A stretch of DNA of 64,000 nt from Adenophora triphylla var. japonica (GCA_022495995.1 JAFEMH010002589.1:264603-328602), one strand, 5' to 3'. Shown: positions 32,986 through 45,179, counted from the first letter of the stretch. The notes: a model not told the origin generated them from the letters alone. Translations and numbers: made by a program.

Positions 32986-35900
32986 TCAAAAGTAGTACTT
33001 CATAAGGTGATTGGCATGCCATGGATGCTTAAGATGTTCACCGTTTGGCTTAGCTAGGTGGTAGGTTCCTTCTCTGACCACGTTGGTGACGATGTATGGT
33101 CCTTCCCAGTTGGGAGAGAGTTTGTTTTGACGGGCTTTGAGTCCCGTCGCTTCAATCTTTCTAAGAACATGATCGCCGACTCTAAAGAACCTTTTCTTCA
33201 CCTTCTTGTCGTGGTAAGCCTTGGTTTTCTTTTTGTAATTTTCCATCCTTAGCTGGGCGTCCAATCTTTGTTCGTCGACAAGGTCCAGGTCGACCTGTCG
33301 GTTATAGATATTCTTTTCTACATCGTAGAGAGCAACTCGGTCTATTGGAAGCTGAAGCTCGGCGGGAGCCATGGCCTCAGAGCCATAGGCCAAAGCAAAT
33401 GGGGTTTCCCCCGTAGGCCCCCGGGTGGTTGTGCGGACTGCCCAGAGTGCCGAAGGTAGTTCGTCCAACCATCTTGTGCTGCGTCCCTCGAGATTTTTAT
33501 ACAAGGCAGACAAGACGAGCTTGTTTGCCGCTTCAGCTTGCCCGTTGCCTTGGGGATAGGCAACAGACGACTTAGAGTGTTTGACGCCCATTCTGTTCAA
33601 CTCTTGTTCAAACTTCCTTGAGAACTGCAGGCCGTTGTCTGAAACAATTACCCTTGGGATTCCGAAGCGACACCATATTGAATCATGGATGAAGCTTAGG
33701 GCATTGTTTTCAATAATGCTTGTTTAAGGCCTTGGCCTCCACCCATTTTTGAGAAATAGTCAACCGCCACAATCACGTATTTAACTCCTCCCTTGGCACA
33801 TGGAAAAGGCCCAATTAGATCAATCGCCCACATATCAAACGGCCAAGCGGCCATGACAGGGTTTGCTCGGTCGTTGGGAGTTTGGGAAGGTCGGCGAAAT
33901 GCCGCGGTATCACACTTTCTCACTGGCTTGTTTGCATCTTCACGGAGGTGGGGCCAGTAATACCCCATGGTGATTAACTTATCAGCCAAAGTGCGAGCCC
34001 CAGGGTGACCTCCGCACTCTCCTTGATGTACCTCGAAGAGTAGTTGTACGACCTTGTCAGGGTGGACGCATTTTAGCAACGGTCTGGTGATGGATCGTCT
34101 GTATAGCTCTCCTTCTACGACCGTGAACCTGGCCGCCTTTCTCTTAATTTGCCGTGCTAAAACCTCATCGGATGGCAACTTATCTTTTTCGATAAACGCT
34201 TTAAGCTCGTCGATCCAACACCTCGGACCGTCTCCAACACACATAATCTTTACTCGTTCATAAGCTGGTTGATCGAGATAGGCCAAGTGGTGGCCATGCT
34301 CGTCTTCAGGGAGTTGATCTGTTGCCAGTTTGGAGAGTAAGTCGGCGTGTTCGTTGTTTTCACGAGCTATTCTCTGTATGGCCCAAAATTCCAATCCTTG
34401 AATCAATTCGCCGACCAAAGTACGGTATTTCTGAAGGGTTGAGTCGACGACCTGGTAGTCACCGCGGACCTGGTTCACGATCAATTGGGAGTCACAAAAA
34501 GCAGCAATTTTGTTGGCCCCAAAGCACTTGGCATATTCAATGGCGGCTATAAGTGCTTCGTACTCCGCTTGATTGTTTGATGCTTGGAACTTGAATCTTA
34601 ACACTTCCTCAAAGACTTTTCCGCTTTCTGGTTCGACAAGAACGATCCCTGCCCCACTCAGATTTCTTGTTGCCGACCCGTCTGAATAGATCTTCCAACA
34701 TCCCATAGGCAAAACTAACTCCGCTGGCTGGTCGTTGACTTCCTTTCCCTTGCTCACTTTCTTCTGCGGTCTTTGATCGTCGTCAGTGGTGAACGACGTT
34801 TCAACTAGGAAGTCTGCCAGGGTTTGTGCTTGCAGAGCCTTTCTTTCCACATAACGAATATCAAACTCTGTCAGCTCGATGCTCCAATTGAGTAGACGAC
34901 CAGAGCTCTCAGGGCGATGCAATATCTTGCGCAGTGGGGCGTCGGTGTAAACAACGATGGGATGAGCAGAGAAGTATGCTCGTAGCTTTCGTGCTGTGAT
35001 GACGAGAGCGTAAGCGATCTTCTCCGCGTTGAAATAGCGGGTTTCCACATCCGTCAAAGCTTTACTAACATAGTAAACCGGCCTCTGTGTTCCATCCTCC
35101 TCCCTTACCATCACCGCGGCGACGGCCTTATCACTTGCCGAGAGATAGACGTAGAGATCTTCTCCTGCGACGGGGCTTTGGAGGAGGGGTGGGGAGCCAA
35201 GATACTCTTTCAGCTGTTCAAATGACTGAGAACACTCTTCTGTCCATTTGAAATCCTTGGCACCTCGGAGAGCCTTAAAAAAGGGAAGCAACCTTTCGGC
35301 AGACTTGGCAATGAAACGGCCTAAGGCCGCCACTCGTCCATTCAGGCGTTGCACCTCCTTGATGCTCGTAGGCTCTGCCTTGTCAATCAAAGCCTTGATT
35401 TTTTCAGGATTGGCTTCGATTCCTCGTAGTGAGAGCATAAACCCCAGAAATTTTCCTGCAGCAACTCCGAAGACGCATTTCGCTGGGTTGAGGACCATAT
35501 CATTAGCTCGTAGATTCTGGAAAGTCTGCTGGAGGTCATCGACGTGCTTCCTCTTCTTGGACTTGACAACCATGTCGTCAACGTATGCCTCCAGGTTGTC
35601 GCCGATCTGATCTTTGAAAACTTTATTGATCATCCTTTGGTATGTGGCCCCGGCGTTTTTGAGCCCAAAAGGCATCTTGGTGTAACATTAAGTTCCCCCC
35701 GCAGCCTGAAAGGCCGTCTTCGGAATATCTTCTTCGGCCATCTTTATTTGGTGATAGCCAGAGTATGCGTCGAGAAAGCTCAAAGTCGTATGTCCGGCCA
35801 CAGAGTCGACGAGCTTGTCAATTCTGGGCAAGGGGTAACTATCCTTGGGGCATGCCAGGTTTAGGTCAATGAAATCTACGCAGAGTCTCCACTTCCCATT

Positions 35901-37144
35901 TGGTTTTTTCACAAGAACCACGTTAGCCAACCAAGTCGTGAACCCAGCGTTCACAATAATTCCAAATTTCTCAAGAACTTCTCAATCTCTTGCTTTATAG
36001 CAATCTCTTTTTCAGTTGAAAAAACTCGGCACCTTTGTTCTTTGAACTTCACAGTAGGGTTTACTCTAAGCCTATGAACTGCCACGTCCTCTCTAATTCC
36101 CTTCATATCTTCCACTTTCCAGGCAAAAACATCGAGGTTCTGTTTGAGTAGGAGATTATCTCTTCCCCTCTCCTCGCTGCTTAACCGAGACCCCAGCTTG
36201 ATTTTCTCGCTTCTGGATAGTCGTGGTTAATGACCAGCTTCAATTAGCTCGTCGGCCGGCTTCATCTCGTGGGCGTCGTCCCTAAAGTCCATGTATTCAA
36301 TGATGATCTCTTTAATTTTCCTTCTTGCTTCAGGTGTCAGATCTGGTACCTCGTCGTCAATCAATTTATCCAGCTCGGCCCCCGATTCTTGGGCGACCAA
36401 AAGTTGTGGCTTTGCAGCTTGGTCGTCCATGAATACTTCCACAAAGACCTCGGGGTCGTCTATACACTTGATTGTCGAGATGCCGGCGCACGAGGTCGTC
36501 ATTTGTTTGACAGATTTAGAGAGCTTCACGATGTGATCTGGATCGTCGATTTCAATGGTCCGCTTTGCCTTCAGCACGTGCTCTAGGAATTTTGGGGCCG
36601 TCCCCAACACACATCCCACTCCGGCACGGGAAGGAAATTTGACTCGTTGATGGGGAACTGAGGTGACGATCCCCAAAGCGGCTTGACCAGGTTGGCCAAG
36701 AATTGCATGGTAGTCACTGACGACGTCGATCACAATAAAAGTCGCTGTTTTGATGGTTCTCAAAGGATGTTCTCCGATGTCAACCGGGAGGTCAATGCTG
36801 CCCTTTGGCCGACCCTATGATTGGTGAATCCCTCCGCACGACTCTAAGTAGGGACTTAGGCGACCGTCGGGTAGACCCATCCTTTGGTAGACGTTGTAAA
36901 ACAGATATCTTTCGCCGCTCCAAAGATCAATCAAAATTCTCCTTGACTCGCAGTTGTCAATGTAACCGGGAATGACCAGTGTCTGTTGACGAGCCAATGG
37001 GTTAGCTGCTAGCTCGTAGGGAAAAAAGCTTATTACGTCATTTGGAACTTCCGACTTGTGGGGGACATGAGGGGCTTTCTTGAGATGGTAGATGGCGCTT
37101 TTTATCTGATTCTTGCTCGTCTCTTCAGAAATAACTAAGACCAT
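32986..37144 (-). pseudogene. pol of element F: protease, RT, two RNase H domains, integrase
   Basis: From 37144 leftwards. The protease region has RILIDLWSGERYLFYNVYQRMGL, where the active-site DTGS has become DLWS. RT has FLDAYSGYHQIKMA, then a TAA at about 35686 where a Tyr codon is expected, then MPFGLKNAGATYQRM and YVDDM. The first RNase H follows (AVAAVMVREEDG, YTDAPLRKIL). A second, archaeal-type RNase H (IYSDGSATRNLSGAG, NNQAEYEALIAAIEYA, CDSQLIVNQ) is diagnostic of the Tat lineage. The integrase has an HHCC finger lacking its last Cys, a frameshift after VDYFSK (33725) and another before SIWCRFGIPRVIVSDNG, then GNGQAEAANK. The domains are intact enough to name but could not make a working polyprotein. 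Confidence 0.93.
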
Positions 37145-37301
37145 CCTTGGCTGCCTCTCTGAGGGCCGTCGTTGGCAGCTCGAGTGTTGGCCGCTGACGA
37201 TCCTTCCTTATGTACTCCTGGAGGCGACCATCGTCGATCCATCTCTGGATGATTTTCTTCAAACTGAAACACTCCTCGGTGTCATGTCCCTTATCTCTGT
37301 G

Positions 37302-39036
37302 TTATTCACAATACTTGTTCATGTTTTTCTTCCCCTTCCCGTTGGGGTTCATCTTTGGCGCCGGGCCAAAATCCACGCTGCTCAAAATTTCTGCTCTAGA
37401 CACGGTCAGTGGAGTGTACGACTCTGGGACCTTTTCGGCCTTTATCTGTTTGTTCTTCCCCTTTTCTCCAGCCTTGTCTTTCTTGGATTTTGCCGTTTCC
37501 ACCTCGTCGACAGCCTTTCCCTCCCGTTGCAGCCTTTCCTTCCTCTCAAATTTCTGCGACAAAGATATGCTTTGGCATAAAGGTCTTTTCTGACTTGGCC
37601 GGGTGGACTTGTAGCTCGTAGTCCAGAGTAGAGGAAACAACGCCGTGTCTGAAACAATTTATGATCTCCCTGTCAGTCAGGTCCTCATCAATCTGGTCAA
37701 CCAACTTCTTAAATCTTTTGAAATAACTCATAGTGCTTTCACTAACTCCTTGTGAAATGTTACTGAGATCGTTGACTGTTTTACGACGTTCTCCCGCCGT
37801 TGCAAACCTTCCCAAAAACTTTTTCCGCATTTGTTTCCACGACTCGATACTTCCCTTGGGTAGGCTTCTGAACCATCTTAAAGCAAAGATCGATCGTGGT
37901 GCTCGTAAGGGCCTTACACATGATATCGTCGTGGCACAAGCTCTCGCCACTACGTGCATACATCCGTGCCTCAAGGTGTCAGATGTGGTCGATGGCGCTG
38001 GTAGAGCCGTCGTATTGCTTAAGGTCGGGAAGCTTAAAGCCTGGCTCTGGGGGTCCCGTTTCTAGCATCCAGGGTGCCAAGGGATTCATAGTGCCGCCAT
38101 CATCCTCTGAGTAGTCGCTATCCATCTTGTTTCTCTTGTTCGTCAACTCCTCTACCTTACGTTTCAGCCTTAGGAACTCTCTCATATCAATTTCTCCTGC
38201 TGGGCCGGCTGGGGGAATCCTATCTTGACGAGGCCCCCGGGCATCGATATTGGATCGTTGCCTCTCTGGGGGAGCGAGTCGTCGTGAGATGGATCTCTCC
38301 CCGTCGTAGCTCGTCGACTGAGATGGTCTGTACGATCTGGATGCCTCTCGTTCATGACGGGGGGAGTTCGTGTTCTTTCCCTATGGCTTTGAGCTCGTTC
38401 GTTTCTCAGCGAAGGGGTAGCTCGACGACCTTGGATTGTTTGGTTCTGATTTGCTTCAAAATTTTCGACGGCCAATATTCTACGAGGCTCCGTCTCTTCA
38501 GCCCGTCGTTGCTGTGATGGGGCTCCTTGGCTTCGCCTTTCGTTGAGATGTTCCCTTAGATCAAGTTGCGGTACGACGCGCTCATTTTCAGTGGCGGTTC
38601 TCTCACGACGACCGTTTTTCTCCCTCTGGTTCCTTTTTCTTCTTCCCGACGAGACAGTTTGGTGAGACGCCTGCGGGGCTTGGGGAGCGGCCATCTGGAT
38701 GAGCTCGTTCTGGATTTGCAGGAATTCTTGAAGGGCGTTGGCTCTCTCGACAAGGAAAGCCGCTCTGTCGAGTTGAGGGTTAGATAGACCTCCCGCATAC
38801 CGTACAGTTGTTTCAGGCCTCCTTTCTAGTGGAGGTCTCCTCGGCGCTCACGCAGTCCTTTTTCTCTTCTTCTTCTCGGTCGCTTGAAGACCTGTACCAT
38901 CAACCACCCCTTGTGACCTGGTAACCCTTAGATTAGGGTTCCTAGGTGGAGAGGGTGGTCTAGGGTTTTCTTGTTGAGGTGGAGGTACGCCCTCATCTCC
39001 GGTAGACTTGCTGGCCGTGTGACCCTCTGACATCAT
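37302..39036 (-). pseudogene. gag of element F, frameshifted
   Basis: Starts near 39036 (MMSEGHTASKS). A proline- and arginine-rich N-terminal region (38850-38185) is followed by a retrotransposon gag domain containing FALRWFRSLPKGSIESWKQM and SYFKRFKKLVDQI (37890-37680). The frame changes several times (near 38850, 38560, 38185, 37975 and 37550). Confidence 0.8.
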
Positions 39037-39088
39037 TTTTCCAGGCTTCTCTGACTGTATTTCTTTTGCTGAAGATCACTAACAACTT

Positions 39089-39105
39089 TCCCGGCAATGG
39101 AACCA
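39089..39105 (-). other. Primer-binding site of element F
   Basis: The minus strand reads TGGTTCCATTGCCGGGA, three bases inside the 5' LTR. The TGG start and CCGGG end fit a tRNA 3' end. I do not name the tRNA. Confidence 0.65.
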
Positions 39106-39108
39106 ATC

Positions 39109-40050
39109 TGATCGCGCAGGAAAGCGTGGTGGGCTCAGTTCTTTGGGTCCAGCGAATGAATGAGCTAGCTTGTGATCTGCACACCACAAGAAATAACAGT
39201 GAAAGCTATGTAGGGGTCTTCCGGCAAGCCCCTCCGGCGTGAGAGTAAGATTATGGACTGGAAATATGGTGGTAAAAATATGGAGTGTGTGTGGGTACGT
39301 AAATATGCAATAAAGCATTACATGTGTCCATGTTGTTATTCTCTTATTTATAGTAGGAGTAGTGATATTAGGGTTTTCACCAGAGCCGTTGGATTGGGTG
39401 ATCACCAACCGTTGGATCGGCTCCATCTCCCAGGCATACACGTGTCATGTTGGGATTGGTCCGTCTATGCAAGGACACTGCAACACCTGACACTGATAAG
39501 CAGTTTGCCTTATAAGGGAAAGTCAACCTGTACGCCTTTTGGAGTTATTACTGTTTGCATGATTGCACGTGTAACAAAGCACTGTGGTAGGTCTGACATT
39601 ATCCCAAATTAGCTAAGTAATCAAGCTTACTGAAGAAGCTTAATAGAAGAGACGGCCTGGAGCTGTATGTCCAGTTGGGTTGTCTCTTCGAGAAATGGCT
39701 TCGACGAGCATGCGATATTGAGAGTTGGTCGTTCAATGACGACGCTCACTGTTGTAAGAGATAAATTAGGCACGACTGGAAGGCTCGTCGTTATATAGGC
39801 CGTGGCACATTAGAGACGACCTCTCCCTGACATATCGACGGGCTGAGGTCCAAACCTTAGTTAAAAGGAGTATTGGCCCGTCGTTTAGATGAGCTTGGTC
39901 GCTCAGTGGCGACGAAGGCCATCCGTCGTAGGACGGTCCCTCACTTTGATCTTGATCTGGTCTTTCATAGTTGGACCTTAGGTGGGCCCGTTGGGCCCCT
40001 TGGCTCGTAGTACAATATTGGGCTCGGCCCATCACATATTATCCCGTTCA
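39109..40050 (-). repeat. 5' LTR of element F (942 bp)
   Basis: Near-identical to 27623-28563. The clearest difference is at 39204-39212 (AGCTATGTA against CTGCGCCG in the other copy), plus about ten single-base changes. TATA (minus GGCCTATATAACGACG) is near 39791-39800. Confidence 0.95.
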
Positions 40051-40226
40051 ATTTTCCTTTCCTTTTCTTCATTGGAAATGGAAATCTTGTCTTGGAAAGG
40101 AGTTGGAGAACCCAGGTACTTCAATTCTTTATAAATAGCCTTCGTGATTGTAAAAGCCAATCAATACCACCGTTGTTTGAGCGAGTCGTCTCGGTTCCCC
40201 CTTGTGGCCAACTCATGTGTTCGATA
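40051..40226 (+). other. Old LTR-like fragment between elements F and D
   Basis: Starts with the right copy of the F target duplicate, ATTTT. TTCTTTATAAATAGCCTTCGTG looks like an LTR TATA region, followed by GTAAAAGCCAATCAATACC. Which element it belonged to is not clear. Confidence 0.4.
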
Positions 40227-40457
40227 TGTTGTGAATATTGCCCTCCACTACCAAGCAGACCTACAAGAACGATTAGAGCACACAAAACCAAGCACAAGAA
40301 ATAAATCACAAAGAAGAACACAGAAATTGTTAACCTAGTTCACCAATTTGATTGGCTACGTCTGGGGGCACTACCAAGCTAGGATCTTGCACTATAATAT
40401 GTAGAATAATGTTACAATGAGAAAAGGGGCGGAACAATGCTTATATGGGCGAAACAA

Positions 40458-40470
40458 TGCTTATATATGT
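40458..40470 (-). promoter_or_regulatory. TATA box of the element D LTR
   Basis: The minus strand reads CACATATATAAGCATTG. A second partial copy lies at about 40438 because of the 24-bp duplication. Confidence 0.5.
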
Positions 40471-40529
40471 GCCCAAAGATATAACCAAACCCTAGATGGC
40501 CTAAAGAGAAATGGGCCCAGAAACGTGAG

Positions 40530-40712
40530 AAGCGCGGCCGCCCTCCAAGGCACCGCGTCCGCGCTAGTTCCCAGAAAGTTAAACGCCTTGATCAATCCTC
40601 CAGCGCGGTCGCGCACCATCACTAGCGCGGTCGCCCTAACCTACAGAGACTTCTGCACCGCGAACCAACCTTCAGCGATCGCCTCTTCTCCTGGGCCGCG
40701 GTCGCCCTCCCC
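40530..40712. repeat. GC-rich motif cluster GCGCGGTCGCCCT in the element D LTR
   Basis: GCGCGGCCGCCCT (40534), GCACCGCGTCCGCGC (40550), GCGCGGTCGCGC (40602), GCGCGGTCGCCCT (40623), GCGATCGCC (40674) and GCCGCGGTCGCCCT (40696). The cluster lies upstream of the TATA box in the transcription direction. The core GCGGTCGCC resembles the motif of element A. Confidence 0.8.
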
Positions 40713-40892
40713 GTCCGTAAGCTGCGCCGACGAATTTCTCCCCTTTTGCTCCGAAGTCTAGTCCGGTTGGTGCTCTATCCCAATAATCTCCCACCTAGAG
40801 ATCAACCACACATATAAGCCCCGTATCCGTTCTTCAACTTACCCTTGGTGTCCTAGTGCTCACCTCGATCATGGTAGTGCCATCCTCCTCTC

Positions 40893-43851
40893 CTATTCTC
40901 CAAGCCCAATTGAAGCTTTGCACAGCTTCAATTTCTCAAGGTTTACAACCTTTGTCAACATGTCAGCCGGGTTCTCCGATCCCAATATCTTCTCTAGCCC
41001 CAAGATCTTCTCCTCCAAGAGATGCCTGATGTAGTGAAACCTCAGCTCAATGTGCTTCGTCCTAGAATGAAACGCCGAATTCCTAGCCAAGTGAATTGCA
41101 CTCTGACTGTCGCTGTAGAGAACGTTACCACTTCGCGTCTTCCCAAGTTCACCCAAGAAGTTCTGCAACCATACCATCTCTTTACTTGCTTCTGTCACTG
41201 CCACATATTCTGCTTCTGCAGTCGACTGAGCCACGATCTTCTGCAATTTAGAAGCCTAGGAGATTGCCGTACCACCCAATGTGAACACATAACCCGTAGT
41301 ACTTCTCCTCTTATCAAGATCACTTGATGCCAAGTCCGCATCAACATAACCCGCTAACACCACCTCCTTGCTTGAGAAACATAGAGCCTTACCAGCAGTA
41401 CCCTTCAAGTAACGCAGGATCCATTTAACCGCTTCCCAATGCTGCTTTCCTGGATTGCCCATGAACCGGCTGACTACTCCCACCGCATGTGCAATGTCCG
41501 GCCTTGTACACACCATTGCATACATGAGACTCCCCACTGCTGAAGCATATGGAGTTCTCTCCATCTTGTCACGCTCCTCCTTGCCCATAGGCGAGTCTTT
41601 CTTGGATAGCTTGAAATGCAAACCCAATGGCGTTCATGTTGGCTTCGCCTCTTCCATACAAAACCTTGCCAAGACTTTCTCAAACGTATTCGCTTGTGAA
41701 AGAACCAACTTACCCGACTCCCTATCCCTGGCCAATCCGCATGCCCAAGATTTTTCTCGGCCTCTCCCAAATCCTTCATCTCGAACCGATTCGACAACCG
41801 AGTCTTCAATCTCGTTTACCTCTCTACCGGTAGAGCCCGCTATTAGCATGTCATCCACATATAACAGCAAGATTATGTACCCATTGTCCGTGTTCTTGAA
41901 GTAGCAACAATGATCCGCCTCACATCTCGATAAAAATCAATGTCGTGCATGAATCCATCAAACTTTCTGTACCACTGCCTAGGAGCTTGTTTAAGGTCAT
42001 ACAAGCTCTTAGTCAATCTGCAAACTAGCTCCTCGCTACCCTTAGACAAGTAACCCTCTGGATGTAGCATGTAAATATCTTCCTCCAAGTCCCCATGAAG
42101 GAAGGCTGTCTTCACATCCATCTGTTCAAGCAACAAGTTGTCCGCCACTACTATCCCCTTAACCATTCTCGATAGTGGTCATCTTCACAACCGGAGCGAA
42201 TACCTTGGTGTAGTCAATACCGTACTTTTGAAACCCTTTACAAACAATCTTGCCTTGTAACGCTTGCTACCGTCCGCTTCCTCCTTGATCCCCGTAAACC
42301 CACTTGTTATGCGCCTTCTTCTTCCCCTTAGTGCGCCTAGTCAACTCCCAAGTTTTGTTGGCCTTCAATGAGTCCATCTCATCATCCATCGCAGCCTTTC
42401 CACTTGTTACAATGTGCACTACGAATGCCTCCGCATAACATTCCTGCTCCCCATTATCTGTCAACAACAAATAATAATTGGAAGGAGTATACTGTCAGCG
42501 ATCCACGCAACTGGCTGGATCTACGCAATGAATATCCGGTTCCGAGTATGTGGTTCATCTTCAGTGACCTCCCGACCATGGTCAACATGAATCGTTTCGC
42601 TCCCACCCGAGTCCGGAATATCCACCTCTACAACCTTTCGGTTCGAACTAGTGTCATCGATGCCCCCTTTCTCGTCCTTGTACAATACCTGTTCATTGAA
42701 TACCACATCTCGACTACGAATAATTCTATGATTTTGGTCATCCCAAAACTTATACCCGAAGTCATCCCCGCCATACCCAATAAATGTACACTTACCGTAT
42801 TTTGCATCTAATTTAGTTCTCTCAGAATCAACATGAACATAAGAAACGCAGCCAAATATGCGAAGAAAGGACAGATTTACTGCTTGCCACTCCAAGCTTC
42901 CTCCGAAATTCCATTCCCCAATGGTACCGATGGTCCCCTATTGATCAAGAAAGCCGCCATGTTAATCGCATATGCTCAAAACGCCTTCTAAGTCCACACT
43001 TCAATCTCATACTTCTAGCCCGCTCGTTCAATGTTCTCGTTCATCCTCTCTCGCTACCCCGTTGAGTTGTGGTGTACGCTTTGGAGTCTTCTCCATACGA
43101 ATACCATTCGCAAAGCACAATATTCCCTAAACTCACCAAGCTCATACTCCCCACCATTGTCGATCTCAAGCACTTAAGCTTAAGTCCCGTCTCGATTCTC
43201 CACCAAGGCCCTCCACTTCTTGAACACCTCGAAAGCCTCATCTTTCCCCTTCAAGAAATAGACCCAAACCTTCCTTGTAGAATCATCAATAAAGGTCATG
43301 TAATATGACGCACCACCCGCAGACGTTACGGAGATGGCCCCCACAACCGTGTGAACCAATTCTAACTTTGCTTCCCTCAAACCCCTACCCGTCCTCGAGA
43401 AATTGTTTCTCCCCGTTTGCCAAACATACAATCTTCGCAGATCCCCACGCTGACCGTCTTCAAACCCGGTAGTAGTCCCTTTGAACAAAGTACCTTCATC
43501 CCCGTCTCACTCATGTGACCCAATCGACAAGTGCCACAAATCCGTATCACCCTTGGCCGCCGCCACCGCGATACTATCCTTGGTGTTATTCGCCAAATAC
43601 AAAGTCCCCTCCTTATTACCCCGAGCGATCTCACAATCCTCCTTGGTAATAACCCAGCCTCGCAGCCGAATGTCACCTTGTAACCTTCTTCGTCCAACTG
43701 CCCAACTGATAGTAGGTTCTTTTTCAAACCTGGAATGTGTCTGACCCCGTTCAGATGTAAGACCTTCCCGTCCGCTGCTCCTATTCTGACATCCCCCTTC
43801 CCCTTGATTTCCAAAGGCTCGCCATCCGCCGATAGACCTTACCGAAATCAC
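40893..43851 (-). pseudogene. pol of element D (protease end, integrase, RT, RNase H), frameshifted
   Basis: Pieces in order from 43851: DGKVLHLNGVRHIPGLKKNLLSVGQ and the pre-integrase GTCRLGHMSE; integrase fragments YYMTFIDDSTRKVWVYFLKG and LRIFGCVSYVHVDSERTKLD; RT fragments EQMDVKTAFLHGDLEEDIYM, SLYDLKQAPRQWY and LLYVDDMLIAG; and RNase H, TPYASAVGSLMYAMVCTRPD to QSTAEAEYVAVTEASKE and SAFHSRTKHIELRFHYIR. A TAG at 41256-41258 replaces the Trp of AISWASK. At least eight frame changes occur. The gene could not make a working polyprotein. Confidence 0.9.
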
Positions 43852-43928
43852 CTAGGAAGTGTAATTCTCCATCTCTTCCTTATACCCGCAAGAGTGGAAT
43901 GATGCCCCCGAATCCGGCACCCATGATT

Positions 43929-44800
43929 CTAGTGCACTACTAACACTCGTAACCGCACATCATCACCTTCGACTGTCACATTCACCGAATTGCCCTTACG
44001 ATTTGGACAATCCCTCTTGTAGTGTCCCAACTCCTTACAATAATAGCACTGAACAAATCTCTTTGCAACCTTTGGTTTGTCTTTGGTCTCCCCGGCTTTG
44101 CCCTTACCACTCACCACGTTCTCCCTAGATTCGGTTCTCCCTTGTTTGCTAGTACCCGGCTTCCCCTTGCTAGTAGTAGCTAAAGCCGATCCCGAAGCAC
44201 TCGATGTCCCCAACTTCTTCATGCGATTTTCTTCGGCCAAAAGAAAGTCTTTAACATCATCATACTTCAATTTCTTCTTACCTGCTGAAGCATTGATCGC
44301 TGTCACCGTTCCGCTCCAACTTGCTGGTAAAGATGCTAGCAACAAGCACGCATGAACCTCACCATCGAACTTGATCTCCACCGCTGTCAATGAGTCTATA
44401 ACATCCATAAACTCATCGATGTGCTTAGCCAAGGATCCTTCCTCTTGCATCTTGAGACTACCCATCTTGCGTATCAAATCAACCTTATTTGCAGCAGATG
44501 GAGTTTCAAATCTCTCAGTAAGATAATCCATAGCTCCTTGGTGGTTGTCGCCTTCTTGGTAGTCTTTGCAATCCACTTTGACAAAGTAGATCTGACCACC
44601 CCTAGGGCTTTCCGATCCATGAGTTCCCATTCTTCTTGATCTTCTTCTTCCGGTTTGACACCCTTCAGAGGCTTATAGAGATCCTTATTGTACAAGAGAT
44701 CCTCAATCTGCATCCTCCAATATCCGTAGTCAGACCCATCGAATTTCTCAACCGCCTGTTTGTCCTTGCCCCTTTTTGATTGCTTGGAACAACTCCCTTG
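43929..44800 (-). pseudogene. gag of element D
   Basis: From about 44800: KFDGSDYGYWRMQIEDLLYN and a UBN2-type core, with a frame change near 44540. Then comes a long open piece with AMDYLTERFETPSAANK, IDEFMDVIDSL and a complete CCHC knuckle, CYYCKELGHYKRDC (near 44030). Gag forms the particle and binds element RNA. Confidence 0.85.
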
Positions 44801-44815
44801 ATCTTGAAACCAAGA

Positions 44816-44827
44816 GCTTTGATACCA
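44816..44827 (-). other. Primer-binding site of element D
   Basis: The minus strand reads TGGTATCAAAGC two bases inside the LTR, a one-base variant of the tRNA-Met site of element A. Confidence 0.85.
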
Positions 44828-44829
44828 GT

Positions 44830-45179
44830 TGTTGTGAATATTGCCCTCCACTACCAAGCAAACCTACAAGAACGATTAGAGCACACAAAACCAAGCACAA
44901 GAAATAAATCACAAAGAAGAACACAGAAATTGTTAATCCAGTTCACCAATTTGATTGGCTACTTCTGGGGGCACTACCAAACCAGGATCTTGCACTATAA
45001 TATGTAGAATAATGTTACAATGAGAAAAGGGGCGGAACAATGCTTATATATGTGCCCAAAGATATAACCAAACCCTAGATGGCCTAAAGAGAAACGGGCC
45101 CAGAAACGCGAGAAGCGCGGCCGCCCTCCAAGGCACCGCGTCCGCACTAGTTCCCAGAAAGTTAAACGCCTTGATCAAT
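44830..45179 (-). repeat. 5' LTR of element D, truncated
   Basis: Matches 40227-40595 up to GCCTTGATCAAT, where the CACTA terminus starts. The rest of this LTR, including most of its GC-rich motif cluster, should lie beyond the CACTA element, outside the window. Confidence 0.9.

Larger units (their letters stand above)
27623..40050 (-). mobile_element. Complete Ty3/Gypsy element F, Tat lineage (12.4 kb)
   Basis: Full structure: LTRs 27623-28563 and 39109-40050, primer site at 39089-39105, gag and pol on the minus strand (39036 to 32986), an antisense accessory gene on the plus strand (29115-32150) and a polypurine tract at 28564. The 5-bp target duplicate ATTTT is present on both sides (27618-27622 and 40051-40055). 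A second RNase H domain after the first and the antisense gene are features of the plant Tat lineage. The two LTRs differ at only about a dozen or so sites, so insertion was recent, yet pol and gag carry several lesions. Confidence 0.95.
40227..40782 (-). repeat. 3' LTR of element D (556 bp)
   Basis: Plus-strand ends TGTTGTGAATATTG and GTGCTCTATCCCA, followed by a polypyrimidine stretch (TAATCTCCCACCTAGAGA) that is the polypurine tract on the minus strand. It carries a doubled 24-bp unit, GGGGCGGAACAATGCTTATA-type (40428-40470), present once in the other LTR. Confidence 0.85.
40227..45179 (-). mobile_element. Ty1/Copia element D, 5' LTR broken by a CACTA transposon
   Basis: A minus-strand element with 3' LTR 40227-40782, pol and gag remnants to about 44800, primer site 44816-44827 and the first 350 bp of the 5' LTR (44830-45179), which stops where the CACTA terminus begins. 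The shared parts of the LTRs differ at only about eight sites plus one 24-bp duplication, yet the coding region is heavily frameshifted. Confidence 0.92.

Noticed and set aside
44816..44827. tRNA gene (TGGTATCAAAGC, also at 1450 and similar sites at 20629 and 50706)
   Set aside because: Only the tRNA 3' end is present and it abuts an LTR, so these are primer-binding sites.
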